A stretch of 28,560 bases of DNA from Bacillota bacterium (GCA_029555925.1 JAKPQU010000307.1:1-28560); one strand, 5' to 3'; counted from the stretch's first letter, positions 1 to 6,222 are shown. Program-made: numbers and translations. The notes: generated from the sequence alone by a model not told the origin.

Positions 1-282
1 ATTATCAAGATCAATTGCTTCTGCTTTTCTGTAATAGGAAATTATAATTGCAAGACCTACTGCAGCTTCTGCTGCTGCAAGACCTATAATAAACAGAACA
101 AATACTGTTCCCCTTGCAGGGTCGGGCCAGTATCTTGAAAATGCTATAACATTCAGATTTGCAGAATTCAGCATGATTTCAATACAGAGGAGTATAGATA
201 TGGCATTTCTTCTTGTGAGTACTCCGTACAGACCTATAGAGAAAAGAATTGCACTGAGTATCACATAATAGATAACAGGCAT
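1..282 (-). CDS. nuoK: NADH-quinone oxidoreductase subunit K (NuoK), 3'-truncated by window edge
   Basis: Reading the minus strand from the ATG at 282 gives 94 codons with no stop before the window edge. The family is about 100 residues long, so only the last few residues are missing. Three hydrophobic segments are visible. The family-typical stretches GVLTRRNAI and CIEIMLNSANLN, with the conserved membrane glutamate, lie at about residues 20-48, and a second conserved glutamate lies in the third segment (GLAAAEAAVGLAI). NuoK is a small membrane subunit of the proton-pumping arm of complex I. Its start codon directly follows the nuoJ stop codon, and a strong ribosome binding site (AAGGAGGAG, about 291-299) lies inside the end of nuoJ, so the two are translated as a pair. 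Confidence 0.95.
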   Translation of the reverse strand, partial: MPVIYYVILSAILFSIGLYGVLTRRNAISILLCIEIMLNSANLNVIAFSRYWPDPARGTVFVLFIIGLAAAEAAVGLAIIISYYRKAEAIDLDN

Positions 283-780
283 TTAATTGGTCTCCTCCTT
301 TTTTACCAGGATTATTGCTCCTATCATACTTACTGTTAGTATTATGGAAATTAACTCGAAAGAGAGTATATAATCACTTAACAGGAGCCGTCCTATATCT
401 TTAAGTTCTTCATTGAAGTTAACAGGGGGTTGATTGAACGGGAGACTCAGACAGACAGGAATTAAAAAGGACAGGAATACAAAAATAATTGTTCCCAGAG
501 CAAGTAATCTCTGCTTATTAAACGTTTCTACAGAATTATCTGTCAGCCTGTTTGTAAGCATAACTACAAAAAGAATAAAGGTTGTCACACCGCCTACATA
601 GGCAAGAACCTGAAGTGTGCCTACCAGTTCGGCCTTGAGTGATATATACATACCTGCCATGGTAAAGAGGAAAAGCATCAAAATCAGGCTGGCATGGAAT
701 ATATTTTTTTTAATTACTATAAACACTGCAGAAGCTATCAAAATTATCGCTAATATTGAAAAGGTAATAAAGTTAATCAT
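283..780 (-). CDS. nuoJ: NADH-quinone oxidoreductase subunit J (NuoJ)
   Basis: This 165-residue protein has five hydrophobic segments, the usual NuoJ topology. The second and third contain the family pattern HASLILMLFLFTMAGMYI followed by AELVGTLQVLAYVGGV, which includes the glycine-rich bulge of the third helix. NuoJ links the quinone site to the proton-transfer path in the membrane arm of complex I. It starts at an ATG 12 bp after the nuoH stop, with a GGAAGG-type ribosome binding site, and is followed without a gap by nuoK. In the usual gene order nuoI stands between nuoH and nuoJ; here there is no room for it. Confidence 0.95.
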   Translation of the reverse strand: MINFITFSILAIILIASAVFIVIKKNIFHASLILMLFLFTMAGMYISLKAELVGTLQVLAYVGGVTTFILFVVMLTNRLTDNSVETFNKQRLLALGTIIFVFLSFLIPVCLSLPFNQPPVNFNEELKDIGRLLLSDYILSFELISIILTVSMIGAIILVKKEETN

Positions 781-792
781 ATTAAAACCTTC

Positions 793-1863
793 CTAGAAAT
801 GATAATATATAGTATATAAAATCGACAGAAGTCCTGTAAATACCAGATTGGCAAGGGAAAGTGGCAGAAGAATTTTCCAGCAAAAATTCATAAGTTGATC
901 TACCCTTAATCTGGGAAAGGTCCATCTGAACCATATAATGACAAATACAAGGGCAAGTACTTTAACAAGGAATATGAGGAACGGAGGGATAATCCGCTCC
1001 AGTCCGAAGAGTGTCCATCCTCCCAGAAATAATGTTGTAGCAACGGCAGAGACTGTAACCATATTTGTATATTCAGCGAGAAAGAAAAGGGCGAATTTCA
1101 TACCTGTATATTCAATAAAATAGCCTGCCACTATTTCAGATTCAGCTTCAGGTAGATCAAAAGGTGCCCTGTTGGTTTCTGCCACTGCTGAAATAAAATA
1201 AATCAAAAATGCGAGAGGCTGGAGAAAAATAAGCCAGCAGTATTCCTGCTGTACCTTTACAAAATCCCCCATTTTAAAAGAACCAACCAGAAGTATAACA
1301 CTTAATATACTTATAACCATAGGCACTTCATAACTTACGATCTGTGCTCCCGAACGGAAAGCAGACATGATGGCATATTTATTTCCTGCAGACCATCCTG
1401 CCATAATAATGGCTGTTACTACAAGGCCTGTAACTGCTACTATATATATGATTCCCACATTCAAATCAGATGCGGTCATACCGTTGCCGAAGGGAATACA
1501 TACATAGGCCATAAACGAAGGTATGAACACTATTATGGGAGCAAGCCTGAATACCCACAGGTCAACACCTTTTGGAGTAATATCTTCTTTTAATAATAAT
1601 TTAATGGTATCAGCCAGAGGCTGTGCCCATCCATGCCAGACACCGACTCTCATCGGGCCATGTCTGCTCTGTATATGCCCTGCTTCTTTACGTTCAAGCC
1701 ATGTCTGAAACATAACCATAATGACAAGAAAAGCTGCTATGAGAACAATAGAAAAACCTCCTGCAATAAATACCTTTACCCATGAAGGAAGAAATCCTGT
1801 ATGTTCTCCCAGGAATTTCCACAGATGATTCAGATTATAGATATAATCCAGATATTGTAACAT
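793..1863 (-). CDS. nuoH: NADH-quinone oxidoreductase subunit H (NuoH)
   Basis: This 356-residue, eight-helix membrane protein is the complex I subunit that forms much of the quinone chamber. The signature ERKEAGHIQSRHGPMRVG is at about residues 57-74, and the conserved acidic loop AETNRAPFDLPEAESEIV is at about 228-245, followed by GYFIEYTGMKFALFFLAEY. An AGGAGA ribosome binding site lies just ahead of the ATG. It is separated from nuoD upstream by a 215-bp spacer filled with repeats, where many genomes carry nuoEFG. Length and motifs are normal for the family. Confidence 0.97.
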   Translation of the reverse strand: MLQYLDYIYNLNHLWKFLGEHTGFLPSWVKVFIAGGFSIVLIAAFLVIMVMFQTWLERKEAGHIQSRHGPMRVGVWHGWAQPLADTIKLLLKEDITPKGVDLWVFRLAPIIVFIPSFMAYVCIPFGNGMTASDLNVGIIYIVAVTGLVVTAIIMAGWSAGNKYAIMSAFRSGAQIVSYEVPMVISILSVILLVGSFKMGDFVKVQQEYCWLIFLQPLAFLIYFISAVAETNRAPFDLPEAESEIVAGYFIEYTGMKFALFFLAEYTNMVTVSAVATTLFLGGWTLFGLERIIPPFLIFLVKVLALVFVIIWFRWTFPRLRVDQLMNFCWKILLPLSLANLVFTGLLSILYTIYYHF

Positions 1864-1913
1864 AAGCTTCTCCTAAAATTTTTTAAAAATTCTTAATAAC
1901 CGGATTTTTCCCA

Positions 1914-1944
1914 CCCGTCACCCGTCACGCGTTGCACGTCACGA
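1914..1944 (-). repeat. CGTRACG heptad array 1 (nuoD-nuoH spacer)
   Basis: On the minus strand this reads ATCGTGACG, then four roughly heptameric units (CGTGACG, TGCAACG, CGTGACG, GGTGACG) and a closing GG. It is strongly GC-rich inside an AT-rich spacer. It runs in the same sense as the nuo transcript and is a degenerate member of the array family seen at ten other places in this window. Confidence 0.8.
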
Positions 1945-1974
1945 TATTTTTTTATCTAAAACTTTGTTTTTGAT

Positions 1975-2072
1975 CGGGATTTTCGGGATTAAAGAATTAC
2001 CGGGATTAGAAATTTTAAGTAAAGTAATTCTATTTATCATCCTGGTAATCCCATAAATCCTATAAATCCTGG
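1975..2072. repeat. Imperfect inverted repeat built from CGGGATT / AATCC units
   Basis: Three CGGGATT units on the plus strand face three AATCC(C/T) units. The inner arms TTACCGGGAT (1997-2006) and ATCCTGGTAA (2039-2048) pair over ten bases with one mismatch, giving a hairpin with a 32-base loop. A related block without the facing arm is at 5934-5969. It sits in the nuoD-nuoH spacer beside heptad array 1. Function is unknown; an RNA hairpin that tunes expression of downstream nuoH is possible. Confidence 0.6.
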
Positions 2073-2078
2073 TCAAAA

Positions 2079-3185
2079 TTATCTGTCTACATCACCTAAA
2101 ATAAAATCTATACTTCCTATAATGGCAGGAAGATCTGCCATAAAGCAATCCTTCATAACCGCTTCTGCTATGCTCAGATTACAAAAGCTTGGAGCTCTTA
2201 CCTTGAACCTGTAAGGTTTTGTTCCTCCGTCACTTACGATATAAACACCTAATTCTCCTCTGGGGCTCTCTACTCTGACATAGATTTCTCCTTTCGGAGG
2301 AGCTATTTTTTTAGGTATTTTTGCCATAATATCTCCTGCTTTGAGTTTTTCCAGAGCCTGTTCCACTATTCTTGAACTCTGAATTATCTCATTATATCTT
2401 ACCATGTACCTGTCAAATACATCCCCTTTTTCTCCTGCAGGTATTTCAAAATCATAATGTTCATAACCGCAGTAAGGGTCATCTTTTCTTACATCCCATT
2501 TTACGCCTGACCCTCTCAGCATGGGGCCGCTGAGTGCATAACTTATGGCGAGTTCCGGAGGTATAATACCTATATTTTTTGTTCTCTGTTGAAATATAAC
2601 GTTTCCTGTAAGGAGCTCATCATAATCTTTGAGTTTTTCTTTAACTATCTTCAAGAAATTCTTTGTTTTCTGAGGAAAATCTTCAGGTAAATCTCTTGCC
2701 ACTCCGCCTATTCTCAGGTAGTTATAGGTCAGTCTCTGACCAGATATGTATTCAAACAGATTGAGTCCTTCTTCTCTTTCTCTGAATGCATAAAGCATAG
2801 GCGTAAATGCACCCAGTTCGAGTCCGAAATTTCCCCACCACATAACATGGCTTACAATTCTGTTTAATTCGAATATTATTACCCTTATTGTCTGTGCTCT
2901 TTCGGGAACTTCTATATTCATAAGCTTTTCCATGGCAAGCACATATGGCAGTTCATTGCACATGGCGGCAAGATAATCCATTCTGTCAAGATATGGTATA
3001 ACCTGAATGTATTCCCTGTTCTCCAGAATTTTTTCTGTGGAACGGTGTAAATATCCCACATGAGGGACAGCCCTTACAACGATTTCGCCGTTCAATGTAA
3101 GAAGGAGTCTCAAGACACCGTGAGTGGCAGGGTGCTGTGGCCCCATGTTTACAAGAAATTCTTCTGTTTTTAAAATATCACTCAT
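2079..3185 (-). CDS. nuoD: NADH-quinone oxidoreductase subunit D (NuoD, 49-kDa type)
   Basis: This 368-residue protein is a normal-length stand-alone NuoD, not the NuoCD fusion of enterobacteria. It carries the N-terminal NMGPQHPATHGVLRLLL motif (about residues 13-29), which lines the quinone head-group pocket, and GYLHRSTEKI near 44-53. Further motifs are MDYLAAMCNELPY, GGVARDLPEDF and GVKWDVRKDDPYCGYEHYDF, and it ends with the typical DFILGDVDR. It lacks the nickel-ligand cysteine pairs of the related [NiFe]-hydrogenase large subunits, as expected for NuoD. The ATG overlaps the nuoC stop codon by four bases (ATGA), so translation is coupled. Its usual partner NuoB is not encoded beside it. 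Confidence 0.97.
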   Translation of the reverse strand: MSDILKTEEFLVNMGPQHPATHGVLRLLLTLNGEIVVRAVPHVGYLHRSTEKILENREYIQVIPYLDRMDYLAAMCNELPYVLAMEKLMNIEVPERAQTIRVIIFELNRIVSHVMWWGNFGLELGAFTPMLYAFREREEGLNLFEYISGQRLTYNYLRIGGVARDLPEDFPQKTKNFLKIVKEKLKDYDELLTGNVIFQQRTKNIGIIPPELAISYALSGPMLRGSGVKWDVRKDDPYCGYEHYDFEIPAGEKGDVFDRYMVRYNEIIQSSRIVEQALEKLKAGDIMAKIPKKIAPPKGEIYVRVESPRGELGVYIVSDGGTKPYRFKVRAPSFCNLSIAEAVMKDCFMADLPAIIGSIDFILGDVDR

Positions 3186-3721
3186 AGAGAATCTCCTTTT
3201 TTAGCCTTCATCAATTCTTTTTTATCTGGTGACGGTAATACTTCCGTACTGTGAAAATCTTTCCTCAGGGGATGGCCGGTAAAATCTTCAGGTAAAAGGA
3301 TTCGTCTCATATCGGGATTGCCTTCGAAATTAACGCCGAAGAGGTCGAAAATTTCCCTTTCATGCCATTCTGCCGCTTTCCATATGTCGCACAGAGACGG
3401 CAATGAAGGGTTTTCTCTTGATAGGGATACTTTAACACAGAGACGATGTTTTTTTTCTAGGGAGCAGAGATGATAGACTATTTCAAATTTATCCGGCGGA
3501 TAGTCCACTCCTGTCTGACACATAAGATAATTGAAATCAAAGACAGGATTTTCTTTAAGTTCTTTCATTACCTTTATTATATGTTTACTGTCTACAAGAA
3601 TTGTATTATCAAAACCTTCGGTTTTTATTTCCATGATTTCCTGACGAAAGCATTCATCTAGTTTATTTATCAGTTCCTGTCCTGTCAAATTTTCACCTTC
3701 TTCTATGATATATCGTGACAC
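3182..3721 (-). CDS. nuoC: NADH-quinone oxidoreductase subunit C (NuoC, 30-kDa type)
   Basis: This 179-residue protein shows the family core FDFNYLMCQTGVDYPPDKFE and the strongly conserved AAEWHEREIFDLFGVNFEGNP followed by RRILLPEDFTGHPLRKDF, which place it as the 30-kDa subunit of the peripheral arm of complex I. The only plausible start giving a full N-terminal helix is a GTG at 3719-3721. That codon lies inside a GC-rich heptad repeat, so the first codons come from repeat sequence. The next in-frame ATG would remove 29 residues. Its end overlaps nuoD by four bases. NuoB normally lies between nuoA and nuoC, but here only 20 bp separate them. Confidence 0.95.
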   Translation of the reverse strand: MSRYIIEEGENLTGQELINKLDECFRQEIMEIKTEGFDNTILVDSKHIIKVMKELKENPVFDFNYLMCQTGVDYPPDKFEIVYHLCSLEKKHRLCVKVSLSRENPSLPSLCDIWKAAEWHEREIFDLFGVNFEGNPDMRRILLPEDFTGHPLRKDFHSTEVLPSPDKKELMKAKKGDSL

Positions 3722-3732
3722 GTGACGCGTTG
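3714..3732 (+). repeat. CGTRACG heptad array 2 (short), overlapping the nuoC start
   Basis: The plus strand reads ATCGTGACACGTGACGCGTTG: two and a half heptads. Its ATCG head faces the nuoC coding sequence, and the nuoC GTG start codon is formed by repeat bases (3719-3721). The array fills nearly all of the 20-bp gap between nuoA and nuoC. Confidence 0.75.
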
Positions 3733-3741
3733 TTCCTGACT

Positions 3742-4188
3742 TTACGGCCCTGTCATCCTTTTAACTTCTCTATGTTCTTTTTCCCAGGCCAGTCCTCCTT
3801 TTTTCCAGGCGTAAATGAGGCCTATAATCAGAATAAGCAGAAAGATGAGCATTTCGGTAAAAATAAACAGTCCGCTTACTTCTTTCGGTAAAATCTCCAT
3901 ACCTTTGTAAACGAGTCCGTTATTTTTGATGTCCCTGAATACCTGTGCCCATGGTATGAGATAAACAACTTCTACGTCAAACAGTAAAAATACCAGAACA
4001 TAGGTATAAAACCTGAAATTATACTGAACCCAGCTTTTGCCTATTGTTTCAGGGCCACATTCATAGGTGTCGAGTTTTATATCATTTGGCTTATGGGGCC
4101 TTATAAGCGTGGCCAGTCCCATACCGGTGAGTCCCATGGCAGCACCTGCCAGGAGGAAAAGAAAGACAATATTATAATTGTTTTCCAT
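3742..4188 (-). CDS. nuoA: NADH-quinone oxidoreductase subunit A (NuoA)
   Basis: This 148-residue protein has three membrane helices. The diagnostic loop KLDTYECGPETIGKSWVQYN is followed by FRFYTYVLVFLLFDVEVVYL, which contains the conserved acidic pair in helix two. NuoA is the small membrane subunit beside NuoH and the quinone site. It is the first nuo gene in this cluster. An AGGAGA ribosome binding site lies about eight bases before the ATG. The N terminus is slightly longer than in many homologues, and the C terminus has a basic tail. Confidence 0.96.
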   Translation of the reverse strand: MENNYNIVFLFLLAGAAMGLTGMGLATLIRPHKPNDIKLDTYECGPETIGKSWVQYNFRFYTYVLVFLLFDVEVVYLIPWAQVFRDIKNNGLVYKGMEILPKEVSGLFIFTEMLIFLLILIIGLIYAWKKGGLAWEKEHREVKRMTGP

Positions 4189-4236
4189 AGTTACTGTTCT
4201 CCTGTTTTTTTACTTTAGTAAATAATTACTACAAAA

Positions 4237-4262
4237 TTAAAAAAAGTCCTCCAGGTTTTTTT
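4237..4262 (-). terminator. Possible weak hairpin terminator downstream of the cyclophilin gene
   Basis: On the minus strand a run of seven A, a short CC-TGGA-GG stem-loop and a run of seven T form an A/T-flanked hairpin 35 bases after the cyclophilin stop. The GC core is only two base pairs, so termination would be inefficient. It could equally act in either direction or be a chance structure. Confidence 0.25.
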
Positions 4263-4266
4263 AAAA

Positions 4267-4315
4267 AGTGAAAAGTGATATATTTCTCTTCACTTTTCAC
4301 TGCTCACTTTTCACT
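4267..4315. repeat. AGTGAAAAGTGA inverted and direct repeat
   Basis: AGTGAAAAGTGA (4267-4278) is followed by its exact reverse complement TCACTTTTCACT twice (4290-4301 and 4304-4315). This gives a 12-bp perfect hairpin with an 11-base loop plus a 14-bp-period tandem copy. The second and third units overlap the end of the cyclophilin reading frame, supplying its last five codons and stop. It is a different repeat family from the GC-rich heptads. Confidence 0.75.
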
Positions 4316-4779
4316 ATTTTAATTTCTTTTATTTTATCTCCCTTTTTTATTTTCATTACTGTATCCATGCCTGAGATGACATGGCCGAAGACCGTATGTT
4401 TTCCGTCCAGGTGGGGCTGAGGAGAGTGAGTTATGAAAAACTGGCTTCCTCCCGTATCAGGCCCTGCATTTGCCATAGAGAGGGTTCCTGTCAGGTGTTT
4501 TCTTTTATTTATTTCACATTTAATCTGGTATCCGGGGACTCCTGTTCCCGTGCCGTGGGGACATCCTCCCTGAATCATGAAATTATCTATTACCCTGTGA
4601 AAGGTAAGGCCGTCATAGAATTTCTTTTTTATTAAATCAGTGAAATTCTTTACGGTATTCGGTGCGTCGTTTTTAAAAAGCTCCAGGACTATGTCGCCTT
4701 TATCCGTTACAATTGTTACCTGTGGCAGATTGCCTTCAGCTTTGTTATTTTCTTTTTTCTTTTTCAGAAAACCAAACAT
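4297..4779 (-). CDS. Cyclophilin-type peptidyl-prolyl cis-trans isomerase (cytoplasmic)
   Basis: This 160-residue protein has the cyclophilin active-site blocks [13 protein letters not shown] (residues 60-72, catalytic Arg62), [16 protein letters not shown] (101-116) and [10 protein letters not shown] (123-132). The tryptophan of human cyclophilin A is leucine here, as in many bacterial members. It catalyses proline cis-trans isomerisation in protein folding. It has no signal peptide; the N terminus is lysine-rich. I chose the ATG at 4779 because a GAGGTGA ribosome binding site sits five bases ahead. The open frame extends ten codons further upstream, but that stretch contains the binding site itself. 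The last residues, VKSEQ, are encoded by a short repeat. Confidence 0.93.
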   Translation of the reverse strand: MFGFLKKKKENNKAEGNLPQVTIVTDKGDIVLELFKNDAPNTVKNFTDLIKKKFYDGLTFHRVIDNFMIQGGCPHGTGTGVPGYQIKCEINKRKHLTGTLSMANAGPDTGGSQFFITHSPQPHLDGKHTVFGHVISGMDTVMKIKKGDKIKEIKIVKSEQ

Positions 4780-4838
4780 AAAAATCACCTCTTTTGTATA
4801 TAAAATCACCTGTCATTTTCAAACATTTTCAAACACGA

Positions 4839-4889
4839 TCTTCTCCTTCTTTTTCTTCTCTCTTCTCTCTTTTTTTTCCTTCTTTTTCT
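4839..4889. other. 51-base uninterrupted pyrimidine tract (plus strand)
   Basis: All 51 bases are C or T on the plus strand, mostly C/T-alternating with short T runs. The tract lies in the divergent spacer between the cyclophilin gene and the AAA-ATPase remnant. Such polypurine-polypyrimidine tracts can adopt triplex DNA. In the cyclophilin direction it would form a purine-only leader. No coding role is seen. Confidence 0.6.
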
Positions 4890-4899
4890 ATATTTTATT

Positions 4900-4908
4900 T
4901 GTTATAAT
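4900..4908 (+). promoter_or_regulatory. Possible extended -10 promoter (TGTTATAAT)
   Basis: TG-N-TATAAT is an exact extended -10 element. No -35 match precedes it because that space is the pyrimidine tract. It would start transcription near 4915 toward the AAA-ATPase remnant and be followed by a GGAGG site and a three-codon mini-frame. Confidence 0.35.
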
Positions 4909-4957
4909 TAACGGTGGAGGTTATCTAAATGTTTGATTAATAAAGAGGTGGGGTTTT

Positions 4958-5336
4958 ATGAAGAGAAAGAAAATACCATATGGCATATCAGATTTTGACC
5001 GTAATAAGAAGAAAGAATTGTTATTATGTTGATAAGACGCGATTTATAGAAAATATTGAAGACAGTCCTCCCTATCTGTTTTTCATCCGTCCCAGACGTT
5101 TCGGCAAATCCCTCTTTCTGTCTTTGATGGAATGTTATTATGACATAAAAAGAAAGGATGACTTTGAAGAGATATTTTCCGGGACTTATATTTATGATAA
5201 TCCTACAGAAGAAAGAAATAAATACTTAATACTATACTTTCGCAGAATTTTGAAAAACCGTTGTCCCATAACGGCATCCCTCGCTGATTCCCTGCAAGGT
5301 AGAATAAGGCTTTGTTTAAAAAGTGCAAAAGTATAG
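4958..5336 (+). pseudogene. AAA-ATPase-like / PD-(D/E)XK nuclease family protein, frameshifted and truncated remnant
   Basis: The true start is the ATG at 4958, behind an AAAGAGGTGG site, reading MKRKKIPYGISDF. That frame hits a stop at about 5030. The matching continuation is in the +1 frame: KNCYYVDKTRFIENIEDS, then YLFFIRPRRFGKSLFLSLME, whose RRFGKS region is the Walker A-like segment of this family (DUF1703/AAA-ATPase-like plus PD-(D/E)XK nuclease type). A frameshift therefore lies at about 5000-5016. Family members run to about 500 residues; this one stops after about 110, where a MITE-like element begins at 5232 and supplies the final codons and stop. The nuclease half is missing. These genes are often multicopy and mobile, so decay is not surprising. 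Confidence 0.8.
5232..5336 (+). mobile_element. MITE-like element, copy 1 (105 bp)
   Basis: It has terminal inverted repeats CTATACTTTCGCA (5232-5244) and TGCAAAAGTATAG (5324-5336, one mismatch). The two ends are distinguishable: the left continues GAATTTTGAAAAA and the right, read inward, continues CTTTTTAAACAAAG. The same two end types occur in reverse order in copy 2 at 17717-17820. The interior differs between copies, and there is no transposase. No clear target duplication is visible at this copy. It interrupts the AAA-ATPase remnant. Confidence 0.65.
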
Positions 5337-5390
5337 TTATAATTATATTATGGATTATAGTGTATTTCATAACTTATTAGAATTTAAGTC

Positions 5391-5422
5391 GTCGTGACGC
5401 GTAACGCGTGACGCGTGACGGG
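5391..5422 (+). repeat. CGTRACG heptad array 3, forward half
   Basis: Four heptads (CGTGACG, CGTAACG, CGTGACG, CGTGACG) are followed by GG. It faces an opposite-strand array 13 bp further on, so the pair forms an imperfect inverted repeat. It lies in non-coding debris between the ATPase remnant and the PIN-toxin remnant. Confidence 0.85.
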
Positions 5423-5434
5423 TTTAATCCATGG

Positions 5435-5465
5435 GCATCACGCATTACGCTTTACGCATTACGAG
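5435..5465 (-). repeat. CGTRACG-like heptad array 4, degenerate reverse half
   Basis: On the minus strand it reads CGTAATG, CGTAAAG, CGTAATG, CGTGATG: four heptads with one or two changes each, in opposite orientation to the array at 5391-5422. The two halves could pair as a hairpin with a roughly 13-base loop. Confidence 0.65.
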
Positions 5466-5558
5466 GTCATTATTTATGGTTAGTTATGAAACTAACTATA
5501 ATAAATTTCGTGGTTTTCTCATAGGAAAATATTTTAATTTATTAAAGGATTTTGTATT

Positions 5559-5633
5559 ATGAAAAAATTACAGTTGTATATTGAAACATCTGGAGGTGTT
5601 ATACTATGGAGAATAAAGAATCAAAGGCAATGA
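5559..5633 (+). pseudogene. Probable N-terminal remnant of a PIN-domain (VapC-like) toxin
   Basis: The frame opens MKKLQLYIETS, which matches the usual start of a PIN-domain RNase, where the first acidic residue follows a LYIETS or IYLDTS strand. It then runs straight into the ribosome binding site and start of the next small gene and ends after 24 residues. The remaining roughly 120 residues of a PIN protein are missing, as if an internal deletion had fused the toxin start to the antitoxin leader. The match is short, so this rests on recognising the N-terminal pattern beside an antitoxin-like gene. Confidence 0.4.
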
Positions 5634-5785
5634 TCGATGTATTGAAATGGCGTGAAAAAGTAAATGAAGAGCTATCTGAAATGACTGATGAAGAAAGGAT
5701 TGAATATTTTAAGAATACAAATAAATTAATGGAACAGTATGGCTTTAAATTTAAGAGGATTATAAAAGAGAAGTGCCTTTTATAA
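5606..5785 (+). CDS. Small acidic helical protein, probable orphan antitoxin of a PIN-type toxin pair
   Basis: This 59-residue protein starts at an ATG seven bases after a strong GGAGGTG site. It is highly charged and predicted helical. The pattern EELSEMTDEERIEYFKNTNK resembles the MTxEExxxYxxxxA-type small proteins that accompany PIN-domain toxins in many bacteria. A toxin N-terminal remnant overlaps just upstream, supporting a decayed toxin-antitoxin locus in which only this partner is intact. It is too short and unconserved for a firm family call. It could alternatively be a non-functional leftover. Confidence 0.5.
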   Translation: MENKESKAMIDVLKWREKVNEELSEMTDEERIEYFKNTNKLMEQYGFKFKRIIKEKCLL

Positions 5786-5814
5786 TTAAAGAGTATAGGA
5801 ATTTTCATTTTTTA
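5786..5814 (+). repeat. Partial copy of the 84-bp hairpin repeat
   Basis: TTAAAGAGTATAGGAATTTT followed by CATTTTTTA closely matches the start of the 84-bp repeat unit at 28371 (TTAAGGGTACAGGAATTTTC). Only about 29 bases are kept, directly after the small antitoxin-like gene. Confidence 0.45.
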
Positions 5815-5817
5815 TAG

Positions 5818-5873
5818 GGTGTCAGGTGCTGGAGGGCAGGTGTTGGGTAATTATAAACCAAAAACCTGACACC
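5818..5873. repeat. 10-bp perfect inverted repeat (GGTGTCAGGT / ACCTGACACC)
   Basis: The arms at 5818-5827 and 5864-5873 are exact reverse complements with a 36-base loop. The loop holds a further GGCAGGTGTTGG, a near-copy of the left arm. There is no U-tract, so it is not a clear intrinsic terminator. Confidence 0.55.
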
Positions 5874-5933
5874 TGAAATCCAAAACTCAATTATAACCTG
5901 TAATTAGAGTTTAAAAATTTGCCCGATGAAAAA

Positions 5934-5969
5934 ATCCTGGCAATCCTGGAAATCCCGGTTAAATCCATG
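5934..5969 (+). repeat. AATCCTGG / AATCCCGG unit block
   Basis: Four near-repeats of (A)ATCC(T/C)GG with A-rich joins, related to the unit pairs at 1975-2072. It ends seven bases before the -35 box of the first wecA promoter. Confidence 0.5.
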
Positions 5970-5975
5970 TCCTGT

Positions 5976-6004
5976 TTGACAAATTTTCTCTCCGGTGATA
6001 AAAT
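5976..6004 (+). promoter_or_regulatory. Sigma-70-type promoter P1 for wecA and the downstream atp block
   Basis: A perfect -35 TTGACA (5976-5981) is followed after a 17-base spacer by -10 TAAAAT (5999-6004, five of six). Transcription would begin near 6011, giving a leader of about 210 bases to the wecA ATG. It is the best promoter match I see in the window. Confidence 0.6.
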
Positions 6005-6056
6005 ATTAAAACTTTTTACATTCACTCATCTGTTTTGTGAAAACTTACAAAAGGAA

Positions 6057-6085
6057 TTGAATATTTCTCTGTAGAATGATATAAT
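6057..6085 (+). promoter_or_regulatory. Sigma-70-type promoter P2 for wecA and the downstream atp block
   Basis: -35 TTGAAT (6057-6062, four of six), a 17-base spacer and a perfect -10 TATAAT (6080-6085). The start would be near 6092, leaving a leader of about 130 bases. Two promoters in tandem fit a constitutively expressed operon. Confidence 0.5.
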
Positions 6086-6222
6086 AACGTGGGTATATGG
6101 AAAAATTTATTTTTCAAGTAAATATTGTGATTGGTTAGATAAATGTTTTTTTGAGAGTAAAGGGGAGACATTGAAGATGCTCTGAACATTCTGTGTGTTA
6201 TATATAAGGAGGCTTATTATTT

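Larger units (their letters stand above)
5786..6222. other. 437-bp repeat-rich spacer with the wecA promoters
   Basis: There is no convincing gene here. In order it holds the partial 84-bp-family repeat (5786-5814), a perfect 10-bp inverted repeat GGTGTCAGGT / ACCTGACACC (5818-5827 and 5864-5873), an AATCCTGG/AATCCCGG unit block (5934-5969), and two sigma-70-type promoters (5976-6004 and 6057-6085). A leader of about 130-210 bases then runs to wecA. The spacer separates decayed accessory genes from the housekeeping wecA-atp-murA block. Confidence 0.7.

Noticed and set aside
4640..4936. 98-codon plus-strand frame antisense to the cyclophilin N terminus
   Set aside because: It is a shadow frame whose second half is the low-complexity pyrimidine tract (runs of Ser and Phe).
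4929..4940. Three-codon mini-frame (MFD) behind GGAGG, ahead of the AAA-ATPase remnant
   Set aside because: Too short to count as a gene, and a better start with its own binding site follows at 4958.
5476..5562. A 28-codon frame (MVSYETNYNKF...) whose stop overlaps the PIN-remnant ATG
   Set aside because: There is no ribosome binding site and no recognisable family; it is probably debris in a decayed region, although the ATGA overlap is suggestive.
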